A stretch of DNA of 58,848 nt. Origin: an uncultured Marivita sp. Lineage in GTDB: Bacteria > Pseudomonadota > Alphaproteobacteria > Rhodobacterales > Rhodobacteraceae. Within the stretch, counting starts at the first letter, position 1, and every line of letters begins with the position of its first letter. Below, in pieces: positions 45,224 to 55,814 of this stretch. The notes beneath the pieces were generated by a model that ran no database searches, was not told the origin of the DNA, and was given only the letters and a program-made list of their open reading frames with translations. The stretch is from positions 1 through 58,848 of the forward strand of contig CANNCS010000010.1 in NCBI GenBank assembly GCA_947503115.1. Direction: 5' to 3'. The translations under genes and the position numbers were made by a program.

Positions 45224-46864
45224 ATGGCAATCACCTCCGCCAACCAGTTGGAACTGTTGCAGACCGCCGAAGCGGTGGCGCGCGAAAAGATGATCGACCC
45301 CGGGTTGGTTGTCGAAGCGATGGAAGAGAGCCTCGCGCGTGCGGCCAAGTCGCGTTACGGCAGCGAGATGGACATTCGCGTTTCGATCGACCGCAAGACC
45401 GGTCGCGCGACCTTCACCCGCGTCCGTACTGTGGTCGAGGAAGAAGAGCTGGAGAACTATCAGGCTGAGATGACCGTCGAGCAGGCGAAGCAGTATCTTG
45501 CCGATCCCAAAGTTGGGGACACATTTGTCGAGGAAGTGCCGCCCGTCGAAATGGGCCGGATCGCAGCACAGTCGGCCAAGCAGGTGATCCTGCAGAAGGT
45601 GCGAGAAGCAGAGCGTGACCGCCAGTTCGAAGAATTCAAGGATCGCGCAGGCACCATCATCAACGGTGTGGTCAAGCGGGAAGAATACGGCAACGTCATC
45701 GTTGATGTGGGCCGGGGCGAAGGCATCCTGCGCCGCAACGAAAAGATCGGTCGCGAAAGCTATCGCAATGGCGACCGCATCCGCTGCTACATCAAAGATG
45801 TGCGTCGCGAGACTCGTGGGCCGCAGATCTTCCTTTCACGGACAGCGCCCGAATTCATGGCTGAGCTGTTCAAGATGGAAGTGCCGGAAATCTACGACGG
45901 TATCATCGAGATCAAGGCGGTTGCCCGTGACCCTGGTTCGCGCGCGAAGATTGCCGTGATTTCCTATGACGGCTCGATCGACCCGGTCGGTGCTTGTGTG
46001 GGTATGCGTGGTTCACGCGTTCAGGCTGTTGTGAACGAGCTTCAGGGCGAGAAAATCGACATCATCCCGTGGAATGAAGACGTACCGACTTTCCTTGTGA
46101 ACGCGTTGCAGCCTGCCGAGGTAAGCAAGGTGGTTCTGGACGAAGACGCCGAGCGCATCGAAGTCGTGGTGCCGGACGAGCAGCTGTCGCTGGCGATTGG
46201 TCGCCGTGGTCAGAACGTGCGTCTGGCGTCGCAGCTGACCAGCCTCGACATCGACATCATGACCGAGGAAGAAGAATCGCAGCGTCGTCAGAAAGAGTTT
46301 GAAGAGCGCACCCAGCTGTTCATGGACACGCTGGATTTGGACGAATTCTTTGCCCAGCTTCTGGTCGCAGAAGGGTTCACCAACCTTGAAGAAGTGGCGT
46401 ATGTCGAGCTGGACGAACTGCTTGTCATCGATGGTGTGGACGAAAGCACCGCCGGCGAATTGCAGACCCGCGCCCGCGAATTCCTGGAAGAACAGGCCAA
46501 GAAAGCCCTCGAAAGCGCCCGCGCGTTGGGTGCCGAAGACAGCCTGATCAATTTCGAAGGCCTCACACCGCAAATGCTCGAAGTATTGGCGAAAGACGGC
46601 GTCAAGACACTCGAAGATTTCGCAACCTGTGCGGATTGGGAACTTGCCGGTGGCTGGACCACCGACAATGGCGAGCGCCACAAGGACGAAGGTCTGCTTG
46701 AACCGTTCGACATGTCGCTGGAAGAAGCACAGCATCTTGTCATGACCGCCCGCGTTCTTCTGGGTTGGGTCGATCCGACCGAGCTTGAGGAAGAGGCGGG
46801 CGAGGACGAAATCGAGGGCGATGACGACGCTCTCGAGGCAGAAGCCGACGACGCGCAGGCGTAA
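45224..46864 (+). CDS. nusA: Transcription termination/antitermination factor NusA
   Basis: NusA binds RNA polymerase and nascent RNA, modulating pausing, termination and rRNA antitermination. The 546-residue protein begins with the NusA N-terminal domain (LELLQTAEAVAREKMIDPG). An S1 domain follows near 135-200 (GTIINGVVKREEYGNVIVDV) and two KH-type domains between about 210 and 345 (DPVGACVGMRGSRVQAVV, SLAIGRRGQNVRLASQL). The C-terminal half carries two helix-hairpin-helix-like acidic repeats (LVAEGFTNLEEVAYV, then LAKDGVKTLEDFATC), as in alphaproteobacterial NusA. It lies between rimP and ylxR in a conserved operon. Autogenous control through the rimP leader is known in E. coli and possible here. 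Confidence 0.97.
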   Translation: MAITSANQLELLQTAEAVAREKMIDPGLVVEAMEESLARAAKSRYGSEMDIRVSIDRKTGRATFTRVRTVVEEEELENYQAEMTVEQAKQYLADPKVGDTFVEEVPPVEMGRIAAQSAKQVILQKVREAERDRQFEEFKDRAGTIINGVVKREEYGNVIVDVGRGEGILRRNEKIGRESYRNGDRIRCYIKDVRRETRGPQIFLSRTAPEFMAELFKMEVPEIYDGIIEIKAVARDPGSRAKIAVISYDGSIDPVGACVGMRGSRVQAVVNELQGEKIDIIPWNEDVPTFLVNALQPAEVSKVVLDEDAERIEVVVPDEQLSLAIGRRGQNVRLASQLTSLDIDIMTEEEESQRRQKEFEERTQLFMDTLDLDEFFAQLLVAEGFTNLEEVAYVELDELLVIDGVDESTAGELQTRAREFLEEQAKKALESARALGAEDSLINFEGLTPQMLEVLAKDGVKTLEDFATCADWELAGGWTTDNGERHKDEGLLEPFDMSLEEAQHLVMTARVLLGWVDPTELEEEAGEDEIEGDDDALEAEADDAQA

Positions 46865-46895
46865 CCCTGCTTTTGACTTAAGGACGACGACACAC

Positions 46896-47543
46896 GTGAC
46901 ACGCGGCGGCAAAGATAAAGATCGGGAAAGCGGACCGGAACGCAAATGTATTGCGACCGGTGAGGTGCGCCCAAAAGCCGAGATGATCCGTTTTGTCGTC
47001 GGTCCTGACGATCAACTGGTTCCCGATCTGGCAGAAAAGCTGCCCGGTCGGGGCATTTGGGTAACGGCGACACGCGCTGCCCTTGAAACCGCGCTGAAAA
47101 AGAATTTATTTCACCGAGCGGCAAAAACACAACTGCGTCTGTCCGAGACACTTGTCTCTGATCTTGAGCCGCAGCTTGCGCGACGTGTTGTCGATCTGAT
47201 AAGTCTTAGCCGCAAATCCGGCGTGGCGATTTCTGGCTATGAAAAAGTCAAAGACGCCCTGTCCAAAGAAGTCGCAGAAGTGCTTTTGCAGGCTACGGAT
47301 GGATCGAGCCGCGGGAAATCGAAACTTAGCACTCCGCATTACGGCCATTACATCGGTTGGCTGACGGCGGATGAGCTTGGAATGGCCTTTGGGCGACAAA
47401 CTGTGATACATGCCGCGCTTGGCGCTGGTGGACTCACGCAACGTGTTGTAGAGGAAGCCCAAAGATTGAAGGGCTTTCGCATCGGAACGTCTGATGCAAA
47501 GACAGCGGCAGGGGCCGCTGGGAAGGAAAAAAGAGCTAAATGA
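46896..47543 (+). CDS. ylxR: YlxR (DUF448) protein with C-terminal L7Ae-like domain
   Basis: A 215-residue RNA-binding protein. The N-terminal DUF448 domain shows [19 protein letters not shown] near residues 13-31 and [19 protein letters not shown] near 50-68, matching the YlxR fold that binds RNA in the nusA operon. The second half has [21 protein letters not shown], the L7Ae/L30e-like pattern. A third part with [21 protein letters not shown] is typical of the alphaproteobacterial version. GTG 46896 fits an AAGGA site; the earlier ATG readings lie inside nusA. The stop overlaps the infB start by ATGA. The role is unknown but the location between nusA and infB is ancient. Confidence 0.9.
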   Translation: MTRGGKDKDRESGPERKCIATGEVRPKAEMIRFVVGPDDQLVPDLAEKLPGRGIWVTATRAALETALKKNLFHRAAKTQLRLSETLVSDLEPQLARRVVDLISLSRKSGVAISGYEKVKDALSKEVAEVLLQATDGSSRGKSKLSTPHYGHYIGWLTADELGMAFGRQTVIHAALGAGGLTQRVVEEAQRLKGFRIGTSDAKTAAGAAGKEKRAK

Positions 47544-50029
47544 GCGATAACGACGGCAAAAAGACTTTGGGTTTGCGCGGCGGTCCCCGGTCAGGGAACG
47601 TGAAGCAGAGCTTTAGCCACGGGCGGACCAAGAACGTCGTGGTGGAGACCAAGCGCAAGCGCGTTGTGGTGCCGAAACCCGGTGCGTCCCAGTCTGGTAC
47701 TGGCGGATCAGCCAGCGCGGCAGTTGCCGCTGCCGGGAACAAGCGCCCCGCAGGAATTTCCGATGCAGAAATGGAGCGCCGCCTAAGGGCGCTTCAGGCC
47801 GCCAAAGCCCGTGAAGGCGAGGAAGCGGCACAGCGCGAAGCCGAAGAAAAAGCCCGCGCTGCAGAACGCGAGCGGATGCGCGCCGAAAAAGAGGCCAAGG
47901 AGCGCGAACAGCGCGAGGCCGAAGAGCGCGCCCGCCAAAAAGCTGAAGACGAAGAGCGTAAGGCGCGCGAGGCGGCAGAAGCAGCCAAGCAGGCAGCGGC
48001 CGCCCCGGCCGAAGCTCCGGCTGCTCGTCAACCTGCCGGTGGTGGCGGTCCGAAGCCGTCGCAAGCGGCACCGCGCAAAGTGGACCGGGACCGTGAAGAT
48101 CGCGGTCGTCGCAAAGGTGACGATTCCGAACGTCGGTCTGGCAAGCTCACGCTGAATCAGGCACTGGGCGGCGAAGGTGGTCGCCAGAAATCCATGGCAG
48201 CGATGAAGCGCAAGCAAGAGCGTGCGCGTCAGAAGGCCATGGGTGGTAGCCAGCCGCGCGAAAAAGTTGTGCGCGACGTACAGTTGCCTGAGGCGATCAC
48301 GGTGGCCGAACTGGCAAACCGGATGGCGGAACGGGTCGGCGACGTTGTTAAATCGCTGATGAACAACGGCATCATGGCGACTCAGAACCAGACGATCGAT
48401 CAGGATACAGCAGAACTCATCATCGAAGAGTTCGGTCACAAGGTGACCCGCGTTTCCGATGCGGATGTGGAAGACGTCATCAAGGAAATCGAGGACAAGG
48501 CCGAAGACCTCCAGCCGCGTCCGCCGGTCATCACTATCATGGGCCACGTCGACCACGGCAAGACATCTCTGCTGGACGCGATCCGTGACGCGAATGTGAC
48601 CTCTGGCGAAGCTGGTGGGATCACGCAGCACATCGGTGCCTATCAGGTGACCACAAAGGATGGGGCAGTTCTGTCGTTCCTCGACACTCCGGGCCACGCG
48701 GCGTTTACGTCGATGCGGTCTCGCGGTGCTCAGGTGACGGATATCGTTGTTCTTGTTGTCGCGGCGGATGATGCGGTGATGCCGCAGACCGTCGAAGCGA
48801 TTAACCACGCCAAGGCGGCGAAGGTGCCGATGATCGTTGCGATCAACAAGGTCGACAAACCAAGCGCCAACCCGACCAAAGTTCGGACAGACCTGTTGCA
48901 ACACGAAGTTGTTGTGGAACAGATGTCCGGTGACGTGCAGGACGTGGAAGTGTCCGCGCATACAGGTCAGGGCCTTCCAGAACTGCTCGAAGCGATTGCT
49001 TTGCAGGCGGAAATCCTCGAACTCAAGGCGAACCCAGATCGGGCGGCGCAGGGTGCGGTGATCGAAGCGCAGCTGGACGTGGGCCGTGGCCCGGTAGCGA
49101 CTGTTCTGGTTCAGAACGGCACATTGCGTCAGGGCGATATCTTTGTTGTGGGCGAGCAGTACGGTAAGGTCCGTGCGCTGATCAACGACAAGGGCGAGCG
49201 CGTCAAAGAAGCAGGCCCGTCGGTGCCCGTCGAGGTTCTGGGTCTGAACGGCACACCCGAAGCGGGTGACGTGCTGAACGTGACCGAGACCGAAGCGCAG
49301 GCGCGTGAGATCGCGGAATACCGTGCCAACGTCGCGAAAGAAAAGCGTGCGGCACTGGGTGCTGCAACGACGCTGGAACAGCTGATGAAGAAGGCGAAGG
49401 ACGACGAGAACGTGTCCGAGCTTCCTGTGCTGGTCAAAGCGGACGTGCAGGGTTCTGCAGAAGCGATCGTTCAAGCTTTGGAGAAAGTCGGTAACGACGA
49501 AGTTCGTGTGCGTGTACTGCACTCGGGCGTCGGTGCCATCACCGAAACCGATATCGGCCTTGCCGAAGCGTCGGGCTGTCCAGTGATCGGGTTCAACGTG
49601 CGTGCCAATGCGTCGGCACGGAACACTGCGAACCAGAAGGGTGTCGAAATCCGCTATTACAGCGTGATCTACGATCTTGTGGATGACGTTAAAGCGGCGG
49701 CATCCGGCCTACTTAGTGCCGAGATCAAAGAGACCTTTATCGGTTATGCCCAGATCAAGGACGTCTTCAAGGTGTCGAACGTCGGCAAGGTTGCAGGCTG
49801 TCTCGTCACGGAAGGTGTCGCCCGCCGCAGCGCTGGCGTGCGTTTGCTGCGCGACAACGTCGTGATCCACGAAGGCACTCTCAAGACGCTCAAGCGCTTC
49901 AAGGACGAAGTGTCCGAAGTGCAGTCGGGCCAAGAATGCGGTATGGCCTTCGAGAACTACGACGATATTCGCCAGGGCGATGTCATTGAGATTTTCGAGC
50001 GTCAAGAAGTGGAACGCAAGCTAGACTAA
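47540..50029 (+). CDS. infB: Translation initiation factor IF-2
   Basis: IF-2 is the GTPase that places initiator tRNA on the 30S subunit and promotes 50S joining. The 829-residue protein has a basic, Ala/Glu/Lys/Arg-rich linker (about 1-240) and the IF2_N domain region near 250-305. The GTPase follows with [14 protein letters not shown] (about 334-347), the switch region [24 protein letters not shown] and SAHTG. Beta-barrel domains and the C-terminal initiator-tRNA-binding domain end the protein. Length is typical of Alphaproteobacteria. It is the last gene of the rimP-nusA-ylxR-infB operon and is followed by a strong terminator. A TTG/GTG internal start for shorter isoforms, known in E. coli, was not sought in detail. 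Confidence 0.97.
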   Translation: MSDNDGKKTLGLRGGPRSGNVKQSFSHGRTKNVVVETKRKRVVVPKPGASQSGTGGSASAAVAAAGNKRPAGISDAEMERRLRALQAAKAREGEEAAQREAEEKARAAERERMRAEKEAKEREQREAEERARQKAEDEERKAREAAEAAKQAAAAPAEAPAARQPAGGGGPKPSQAAPRKVDRDREDRGRRKGDDSERRSGKLTLNQALGGEGGRQKSMAAMKRKQERARQKAMGGSQPREKVVRDVQLPEAITVAELANRMAERVGDVVKSLMNNGIMATQNQTIDQDTAELIIEEFGHKVTRVSDADVEDVIKEIEDKAEDLQPRPPVITIMGHVDHGKTSLLDAIRDANVTSGEAGGITQHIGAYQVTTKDGAVLSFLDTPGHAAFTSMRSRGAQVTDIVVLVVAADDAVMPQTVEAINHAKAAKVPMIVAINKVDKPSANPTKVRTDLLQHEVVVEQMSGDVQDVEVSAHTGQGLPELLEAIALQAEILELKANPDRAAQGAVIEAQLDVGRGPVATVLVQNGTLRQGDIFVVGEQYGKVRALINDKGERVKEAGPSVPVEVLGLNGTPEAGDVLNVTETEAQAREIAEYRANVAKEKRAALGAATTLEQLMKKAKDDENVSELPVLVKADVQGSAEAIVQALEKVGNDEVRVRVLHSGVGAITETDIGLAEASGCPVIGFNVRANASARNTANQKGVEIRYYSVIYDLVDDVKAAASGLLSAEIKETFIGYAQIKDVFKVSNVGKVAGCLVTEGVARRSAGVRLLRDNVVIHEGTLKTLKRFKDEVSEVQSGQECGMAFENYDDIRQGDVIEIFERQEVERKLD

Positions 50030-50050
50030 GCTTGCGGTTCCCAGAAATAG

Positions 50051-50087
50051 AAAAGGGCAGCGTCACCGCTGCCCTTTTTCTTTTTGA
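50051..50087. terminator. Strong bidirectional terminator after infB
   Basis: AAAAGGGCAGCG (50051-50062) and CGCTGCCCTTTT (50067-50078) form a perfect 12-bp stem with a TCAC loop. T-rich sequence follows on both strands. It separates infB from the small minus-strand gene. Confidence 0.93.
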
Positions 50088-50102
50088 GAATCGAATTCAG
50101 AG

Positions 50103-50237
50103 TTAGGCGGCCTTAAGAACTGGCAAACCTGTGAAGACCCTGTTCCCGACCCGAACGCAAATACGTCCATCGGGCAGGGTTTTCTCCAAAATCCCCTGCA
50201 CAGACATACAGCTTCCGACGACTATTGTTTTTAGCAT
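50103..50237 (-). CDS. 44-residue conserved-looking small protein
   Basis: A 44-residue product (starts MLKTIVVGSCMSVQGILEKT, ends FTGLPVLKAA). I do not recognise a named family. The centre (GILEKTLPDGRICVRVGNRV) resembles a short OB-like beta pattern as seen in S1/IF1-type proteins, but that is a weak analogy. It is preceded by a strong GGGGGAG ribosome site with suitable spacing, which supports a real gene. A longer in-frame reading to 50426 would overlap the mutT gene end and has no site. It lies alone between the infB terminator and mutT, all on the minus strand. Confidence 0.6.
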   Translation of the reverse strand: MLKTIVVGSCMSVQGILEKTLPDGRICVRVGNRVFTGLPVLKAA

Positions 50238-50341
50238 GCCAAATCTCCCCCAAGTTCTGACTCCTCTTGAGTAGAATGTTGCCAAAATCATTGCCAGAAA
50301 AAACATCCGCAAATCCAAAGATACACGCGGAAGGTTATTTT

Positions 50342-50740
50342 CTAGAGCCAATCCCTGAGAATTGGGATGAGAGGGATGTCCGCCGGGGGCATGGGGAAGT
50401 CTTTTAACTGGTTCACCCGCACCCATTTAAGCGCTTGGCCTTCCCTCGATTCGGGCGTGCCTTTCCATTTTCGGCAGGCAAACAACGGCATGAGAAGGTG
50501 GAATTTCTCATAGCTGTGTGATGCGAAGGTAAGCGGGGCAAGGCAGCTTTCCCAAGTGTCGATGCCCAACTCTTCTTGCAGTTCGCGGATCAGCGCCTGC
50601 TCTGGCGTCTCATTCTGTTCGACCTTCCCGCCGGGGAACTCCCACAAGCCAGCCATGGATTTTCCCTCGGGGCGTTGAGCCAAGAGGATGCGCCCATCGG
50701 GATCGATGAGCGCAACGGCGGAAACAAGTACGACCTTCAC
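50342..50740 (-). CDS. mutT: NUDIX hydrolase, 8-oxo-dGTP pyrophosphohydrolase type
   Basis: MutT hydrolyses oxidised dGTP to the monophosphate, preventing A:T to C:G transversions. The 132-residue protein starts with [22 protein letters not shown] and has [18 protein letters not shown]. The Nudix box follows between about residues 37 and 59, with the REL-QEELG metal-binding helix. The C-terminal part reads [20 protein letters not shown], as in MutT. GTG 50740 overlaps the argJ stop (GTGA), so it is co-translated with argJ, an arrangement common in Rhodobacterales. Specificity for 8-oxo-dGTP is inferred from similarity; other Nudix substrates cannot be excluded. Confidence 0.92.
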   Translation of the reverse strand: MKVVLVSAVALIDPDGRILLAQRPEGKSMAGLWEFPGGKVEQNETPEQALIRELQEELGIDTWESCLAPLTFASHSYEKFHLLMPLFACRKWKGTPESREGQALKWVRVNQLKDFPMPPADIPLIPILRDWL

Positions 50741-51966
50741 GAGCGGTAATCAGCGTTGATTGAGATGTAACCGTACGTCAGGTCGCAGGTCCAAACCGTC
50801 GCTGCGCCTTGGCCCATACCCAGATCAACGGTCATGGAGATGTTTTCCTGCTTCATGACCGCCGCGCCCTGCTCTTCGCGGTAATCTGGATCAACCCATC
50901 CGTTCGAGGCAACTTTGACATCACCAAAAGAGATGCTGAGCGTGTCACGGTCGGCGGGTGCTCCGGATTTACCGATGGCCATGACAACACGACCCCAGTT
51001 AGGATCTTCGCCCGCGATCGCAGTTTTCACCAACGGCGAATTCGCGATGGACATAGCGTGGATCTTAGCATCGGTATCATTGAGCGCACCAGTCACGGTG
51101 ATTTCGACGAACTTTGTTGCCCCTTCGCCGTCACGAACAACCTGATGTGCCAAGTCCTGCATGACGTGGCGCAGACTATCGCGGAAGGCGATGTCTTGCG
51201 CGGTGACTGTGACTTCGGACGCTCCAGTGGCGGCCACTAAGAGCGTGTCTGACGTGGAGGTGTCGCTGTCGACGGTGATGCTGTTGAAGGTCTTTTCGTT
51301 GATCTCGGACACAAGCATTTGCAGATCGGTTTGCGCGATCTTTGCGTCGGTAAAGATGTAGACCAGCATCGTCGCCATATCTGGCGCGATCATGCCGGAG
51401 CCCTTGGCAATGCCTGCAATCGTGATTGTGCCACCGGGCAGATCGACTGTGGTCGTCGATCCCTTGGGGAAGGTGTCGGTGGTCATGATCGCCTTGGCTG
51501 CGCCGGCCAAACCCGTTTCATCCAGATTGCCGTACAGTTCTTCGACTTTGGCCGCGATGCGGTCATGCGGCAGGCGTTCGCCGATCACCCCGGTCGAGCT
51601 TGTGAAAACACGGCTGGTGGGTAGGCTAGACACGCGAGCGACCTCGGCGCAGATGGCCTGAATCGACTCGTCACCTGCCCGGCCGGTGAAGGCGTTGGAG
51701 TTACCGGAGTTAACGATGATCGCCGCGCCGCCCTCATCACCGAGGCGGATTTTAGACTGACAGTCCAGCACGTTAGCCGACCGTGTAGCGGATTTGGTGA
51801 ACGCGCCCGCTACACAGCTGCCCGGATCGAGAATGGCCAGCATCACGTCGGTTCGACCGGCGTATTTGACGCCCGCAGCTGCGGTTGCAAACCTTGCCCC
51901 TTTGATGACCGGCAACGATGGAAAGTTGGCTGGTGCGAGGGGGGAAACCGATGTGATCTTGGCCAA
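50737..51966 (-). CDS. argJ: Bifunctional ornithine acetyltransferase / N-acetylglutamate synthase
   Basis: ArgJ transfers the acetyl group from N-acetylornithine to glutamate in the cyclic arginine pathway and, in some bacteria, also makes N-acetylglutamate from acetyl-CoA. The 409-residue precursor is cleaved in front of a Thr near residue 195, in [24 protein letters not shown] and [11 protein letters not shown] are further signatures. Initiation is at TTG 51966, supported by a GGAGG site 8 nt upstream that lies in the 3' end of the parvulin gene, and by the family start [11 protein letters not shown]. The mutT gene follows with a 4-nt overlap. Rare start use may limit its translation. Confidence 0.95.
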   Translation of the reverse strand: MAKITSVSPLAPANFPSLPVIKGARFATAAAGVKYAGRTDVMLAILDPGSCVAGAFTKSATRSANVLDCQSKIRLGDEGGAAIIVNSGNSNAFTGRAGDESIQAICAEVARVSSLPTSRVFTSSTGVIGERLPHDRIAAKVEELYGNLDETGLAGAAKAIMTTDTFPKGSTTTVDLPGGTITIAGIAKGSGMIAPDMATMLVYIFTDAKIAQTDLQMLVSEINEKTFNSITVDSDTSTSDTLLVAATGASEVTVTAQDIAFRDSLRHVMQDLAHQVVRDGEGATKFVEITVTGALNDTDAKIHAMSIANSPLVKTAIAGEDPNWGRVVMAIGKSGAPADRDTLSISFGDVKVASNGWVDPDYREEQGAAVMKQENISMTVDLGMGQGAATVWTCDLTYGYISINADYRS

Positions 51967-51969
51967 TTC

Positions 51970-52821
51970 TTAGTCCTCCAGAAGACCAATGTTGCTCAGG
52001 ACAGAGGTATCGACCTCTTCCTTGGTGGTGCGGGTAACGTCAGCGGCGCTGGTCAGTTCGTCAATCTTTTGAGTGACGGCCTGCTGGCTGAGTTCGTTTT
52101 CGATCTCGCCGCGCACTGCGTCGAGTGCGGGCGCTTCTTGGGTGCGCTTTTCGTTCAGAATGATCACGTGCCAACCGAACTGTGTTTGCACGGGGCCAGA
52201 GATTGCGCCGACATCAAGACCTTCGACTGCGGTCTGGAATTCCGGCACCATCATACCCGCGCCGAACCAGCCTAGTTGGCCACCATTCGGGCCAGAGGGG
52301 CCGGTGGATTTCTCGCGGGCGACTTCAGCGAAATCTGCACCGCCATTCAGTTCCTCGACGATGGCGGCTGCCTCTTCCTCGGTTTCGACAAGGACGTGCG
52401 AGGCGTTAAATTCCTCGGCCTTTTCGCCTTGCAGATAGTTCTCTTCATAGAACGCCTGCACGGCCTCTTCTGTCACTGACTCGTCGACGATATCTTCGAT
52501 GACCTGAGCTGCCGTCAATGTGCGACGTTCGTTTTCGAGGGCCAATTGGATACGTCGGCTTTCTTCGCCGCTGTCTTGTTGGCTGAGCACGGTCTGCTGC
52601 ACGATTTGGTCCATAATCCCGTCCCAGAGCACTTCGTCTGGAAGCTGTTGGTACTGTTCCGGCAAGGATGCGCGGATCATCAACATGTGGCCCAGAGTGA
52701 TCTCGGTGCCATTGATCGTGGCCACCACCGAATCCGCTGTCAGCGTGTCCTGCGCCTGAACCGGCAGGGCCAGCATCAGGGCAAACGCGCTTGCAGACAA
52801 TTTCGTGATGAGATTCGTCAT
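51970..52821 (-). CDS. Parvulin-type periplasmic peptidyl-prolyl isomerase
   Basis: A 283-residue exported foldase of the SurA/PpiC group. The signal peptide spans about residues 1-23 (ALMLALPVQAQDTL). A helical N-terminal part with LMIRASLPEQYQQLPDEVL precedes the rotamase domain (about 135-235). The domain shows FNASHVLVETEEEA near the start, GPNGGQLGWFGAGMMVPEF near 185-203 and QTQFGWHVIILNEKR near 220. It should assist folding of envelope proteins. ATG 52821 follows AAGGAACA; reading further upstream gives a Ser/Ala-rich stretch with no family match. argJ starts 3 nt after the stop. secA lies divergent 175 bp away. Confidence 0.92.
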   Translation of the reverse strand: MTNLITKLSASAFALMLALPVQAQDTLTADSVVATINGTEITLGHMLMIRASLPEQYQQLPDEVLWDGIMDQIVQQTVLSQQDSGEESRRIQLALENERRTLTAAQVIEDIVDESVTEEAVQAFYEENYLQGEKAEEFNASHVLVETEEEAAAIVEELNGGADFAEVAREKSTGPSGPNGGQLGWFGAGMMVPEFQTAVEGLDVGAISGPVQTQFGWHVIILNEKRTQEAPALDAVRGEIENELSQQAVTQKIDELTSAADVTRTTKEEVDTSVLSNIGLLED

Positions 52822-52996
52822 GTTTGTTCCTTCCAGAGCCACCCGGATCGAGGGGGCGACATTGACAGTGTATTTCCCTGACCTTACATCGCCACAAGGC
52901 GCTGTGAAGCCAGTCGTTCCCCTGTGACATATGGGCTGTGTGCGAGGCGAGCAAGCAGATGCCGCACACGAAGATGTCAAAGCTGAAAGTGAATGA

Positions 52997-55708
52997 ATGC
53001 TGGGATTAGGTAAAGTCGCGCGCAAGGTGTTCGGGTCTCCGAACGACCGTAAAGTCAAGGCGACCCGCCCGCTGGTTGAGAAAATCAACGCACTGGAAGC
53101 GGAATTTGAAAAGCTAAGCGATGCGGAGCTGATCGAGAAAACGGCGGAATTGAAAGCCCGCAATTCCAATGGCGAAGCGCTTGATGCGCTGTTGCCCGAG
53201 GCGTTTGCGAATTGCCGTGAAGCGGCGAAACGCGCGCTGGGGCTTCGAGCCTTTGATGTGCAGTTGATGGGCGGAATTTTCCTGCATCAGGGCAATATCT
53301 CGGAAATGAAGACCGGTGAGGGCAAGACGCTGGTTGCGACTTTCCCAGCCTATCTGAACGCGCTCACAGGGCGTGGCGTGCACATCGTGACTGTGAACGA
53401 CTACCTTGCAAAGCGTGACAGCGAATGGATGAGCAAGGTCTATGGCGCGCTGGGGCTGACCACCGGCGTCGTCTACCCACGCCAACCGGACGCGGAAAAG
53501 CAGGCGGCCTATGCCTGTGACATCACTTACGCCACGAATAACGAACTTGGGTTCGATTACCTGCGCGACAACATGAAGTCCGAACTGGCGCAGATGTATC
53601 AGCGCGATCACTACATGGCCATCGTCGATGAGGTGGACTCGATCTTGATCGACGAAGCACGGACGCCGTTGATCATCTCTGGCCCGGCGCAGGATCGCAG
53701 CGAATTGTATGTCGCCGTTGATGCGCTCATCCCGTCGCTGACCGAAGAACATTACTCAATGGATGAAAAGACTCGGAACGTGACCTTCACTGATGAAGGC
53801 AACGAGTTCCTGGAACAGACATTGCTTGAGCTGGGCCAGCTGCCTGAAGGGCAATCACTTTACGATCCCGAAAGCACCACACTGATCCACCACGTGAATC
53901 AGGGTCTGCGGGCGCACAAGCTGTACCAGCGGGACAAAGATTATATCGTCCGCGATGGCGAGGTAGTTTTGATCGACGAATTCACCGGGCGCATGATGGC
54001 CGGGCGTCGTTTGTCCGAAGGTCTCCATCAGGCGATCGAAGCGAAAGAGCGCTGCAAAATCCAGCCCGAGAACGTGACGCTCGCGTCGGTGACGTTCCAG
54101 AACTACTTCCGTCTTTATGAAAAACTGGCCGGCATGACCGGCACTGCGGCCACCGAAGCCGACGAGTTTGCCGAAATCTACGGCCTGGGTGTCGTCGAAG
54201 TGCCGACCAACCGTGGGATTGCGCGGATCGACGACGACGATAAGGTTTATCGCACGGCGCAGGAAAAATTCGACGCCATTGTGACCGAAATCAAAGAGGC
54301 GCACGAAAAAGGTCAGCCGGTTCTGGTGGGCACCACGTCGATCGAAAAGTCCGAAATGCTGAGCCAGCTGCTGACAAAGGCTGGGCTAAAGCACAACGTT
54401 CTGAACGCACGCCAGCACGAACAGGAAGCGCAGATTGTGGCCGATGCCGGCAAGTTGGGCGCAGTGACCATCGCAACCAACATGGCTGGTCGCGGGACGG
54501 ACATCAAACTAGGCGGCAACGTCGAGTTCAAGATCATGGAGGCGATTGCCGCCGATCCCGAAGGTGATCCCGAGGCGATCCGGCAGCGGATCGAAGAGGG
54601 ACACACCGCTGATGAAGAGGCCGTCAAGGCCGCTGGCGGACTGTTCGTTCTGGCGACCGAACGTCACGAAAGCCGCCGCATCGACAACCAGTTGCGCGGT
54701 CGCTCGGGCCGGCAGGGTGATCCGGGGCGGTCTTCTTTCTTCCTGTCGCTGGACGATGACCTGATGCGCATCTTCGGCTCTGAACGTTTGGACAAGGTGC
54801 TGTCGACGCTGGGCATGAAAGAGGGCGAAGCGATTGTACACCCCTGGGTGAACAAATCGCTGGAACGCGCGCAGGCCAAGGTCGAAGGCCGCAACTTTGA
54901 CATCCGTAAGCAGTTGCTCAAGTTCGACGATGTGATGAACGATCAGCGTAAGGTGATCTTTAGCCAGCGCCGCGAAATCATGGAAGCACAGGATCTGGCC
55001 GAAGTGGCGCGCGACATGCGCCATCAGGTGATCGACGATTTGGTGGACACGCACATCCCACCAAAAACGTATGCAGATCAGTGGGATACAGAGGGCCTCA
55101 AGACAGCGATTCAAGAATTTGTCGGGGTTGACGCACCTGTTCCGGCTTGGGGCGACGAAGAGGGCGTCGATGCCGAAGTGATCCGCGAACGGCTTGAGGA
55201 TGCGTCGGATGAAATGATGGCCGAGAAGGCAGAGGCCTTTGGCGCGGACACCATGCGCCAGATCGAAAAGCAGGTTCTTCTTCAGACTATCGACGGCAAA
55301 TGGCGCGAGCACCTGCTGACGCTTGAACACCTTCGGTCGGTTGTTGGCTTCCGGGGTTATGCACAGCGTGACCCACTGAACGAGTACAAATCCGAAGCAT
55401 TCCAACTGTTCGAATCCATGCTCGACAGCTTGCGTGAAGACGTGAGCAAGCAGCTTGGCAAGGTCCGGCCGATGACCGAAGACGAACAGAAGGCGATGCT
55501 GCAACAAATGGCGGCGCAACAGGCCGCCATGGCACGCACGGCAGAGACCGATGCACCGAAGCAAGCCGAGGTTTCGGGCACCGAAGAAGCTGCGCTTGAC
55601 GGATTCGACGAGTCCGATCCGACCACATGGGGGAACCCCGGCAGAAACGATTCCTGTCCTTGTGGATCGGGCAAAAAGTTCAAGCATTGTCATGGACGGC
55701 TGGCCTAA
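52997..55708 (+). CDS. secA: Protein translocase ATPase SecA
   Basis: SecA is the motor that drives preproteins through SecYEG. The 903-residue protein has Walker A in [13 protein letters not shown] (about 102-114), DYLAKRD and [19 protein letters not shown] in motor domain 1, and the preprotein cross-linking domain. Motor 2 follows with [15 protein letters not shown] and [13 protein letters not shown]. The C-terminal linker ends in the zinc-binding [14 protein letters not shown] that contacts SecB. Length is normal for Alphaproteobacteria. The ATG lacks a strong ribosome-binding site. It is divergent from the parvulin gene, and both products serve protein export and envelope folding. Confidence 0.97.
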   Translation: MLGLGKVARKVFGSPNDRKVKATRPLVEKINALEAEFEKLSDAELIEKTAELKARNSNGEALDALLPEAFANCREAAKRALGLRAFDVQLMGGIFLHQGNISEMKTGEGKTLVATFPAYLNALTGRGVHIVTVNDYLAKRDSEWMSKVYGALGLTTGVVYPRQPDAEKQAAYACDITYATNNELGFDYLRDNMKSELAQMYQRDHYMAIVDEVDSILIDEARTPLIISGPAQDRSELYVAVDALIPSLTEEHYSMDEKTRNVTFTDEGNEFLEQTLLELGQLPEGQSLYDPESTTLIHHVNQGLRAHKLYQRDKDYIVRDGEVVLIDEFTGRMMAGRRLSEGLHQAIEAKERCKIQPENVTLASVTFQNYFRLYEKLAGMTGTAATEADEFAEIYGLGVVEVPTNRGIARIDDDDKVYRTAQEKFDAIVTEIKEAHEKGQPVLVGTTSIEKSEMLSQLLTKAGLKHNVLNARQHEQEAQIVADAGKLGAVTIATNMAGRGTDIKLGGNVEFKIMEAIAADPEGDPEAIRQRIEEGHTADEEAVKAAGGLFVLATERHESRRIDNQLRGRSGRQGDPGRSSFFLSLDDDLMRIFGSERLDKVLSTLGMKEGEAIVHPWVNKSLERAQAKVEGRNFDIRKQLLKFDDVMNDQRKVIFSQRREIMEAQDLAEVARDMRHQVIDDLVDTHIPPKTYADQWDTEGLKTAIQEFVGVDAPVPAWGDEEGVDAEVIRERLEDASDEMMAEKAEAFGADTMRQIEKQVLLQTIDGKWREHLLTLEHLRSVVGFRGYAQRDPLNEYKSEAFQLFESMLDSLREDVSKQLGKVRPMTEDEQKAMLQQMAAQQAAMARTAETDAPKQAEVSGTEEAALDGFDESDPTTWGNPGRNDSCPCGSGKKFKHCHGRLA

Positions 55709-55814
55709 GGCCGTCCTGCCACATTGCCGTCTTAATGTGACCGAATCCCTGCCCTAGGCAGACCTAATTCCTCTGGCACACCTACCGTTGTAATCCGTGC
55801 ATCGGGAGTCTGTC

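Noticed and set aside
47783-49522. A 579-codon minus-strand reading
   Set aside because: It is antisense to infB, which is a certain gene; the reading has repetitive low-information sequence and no ribosome site.
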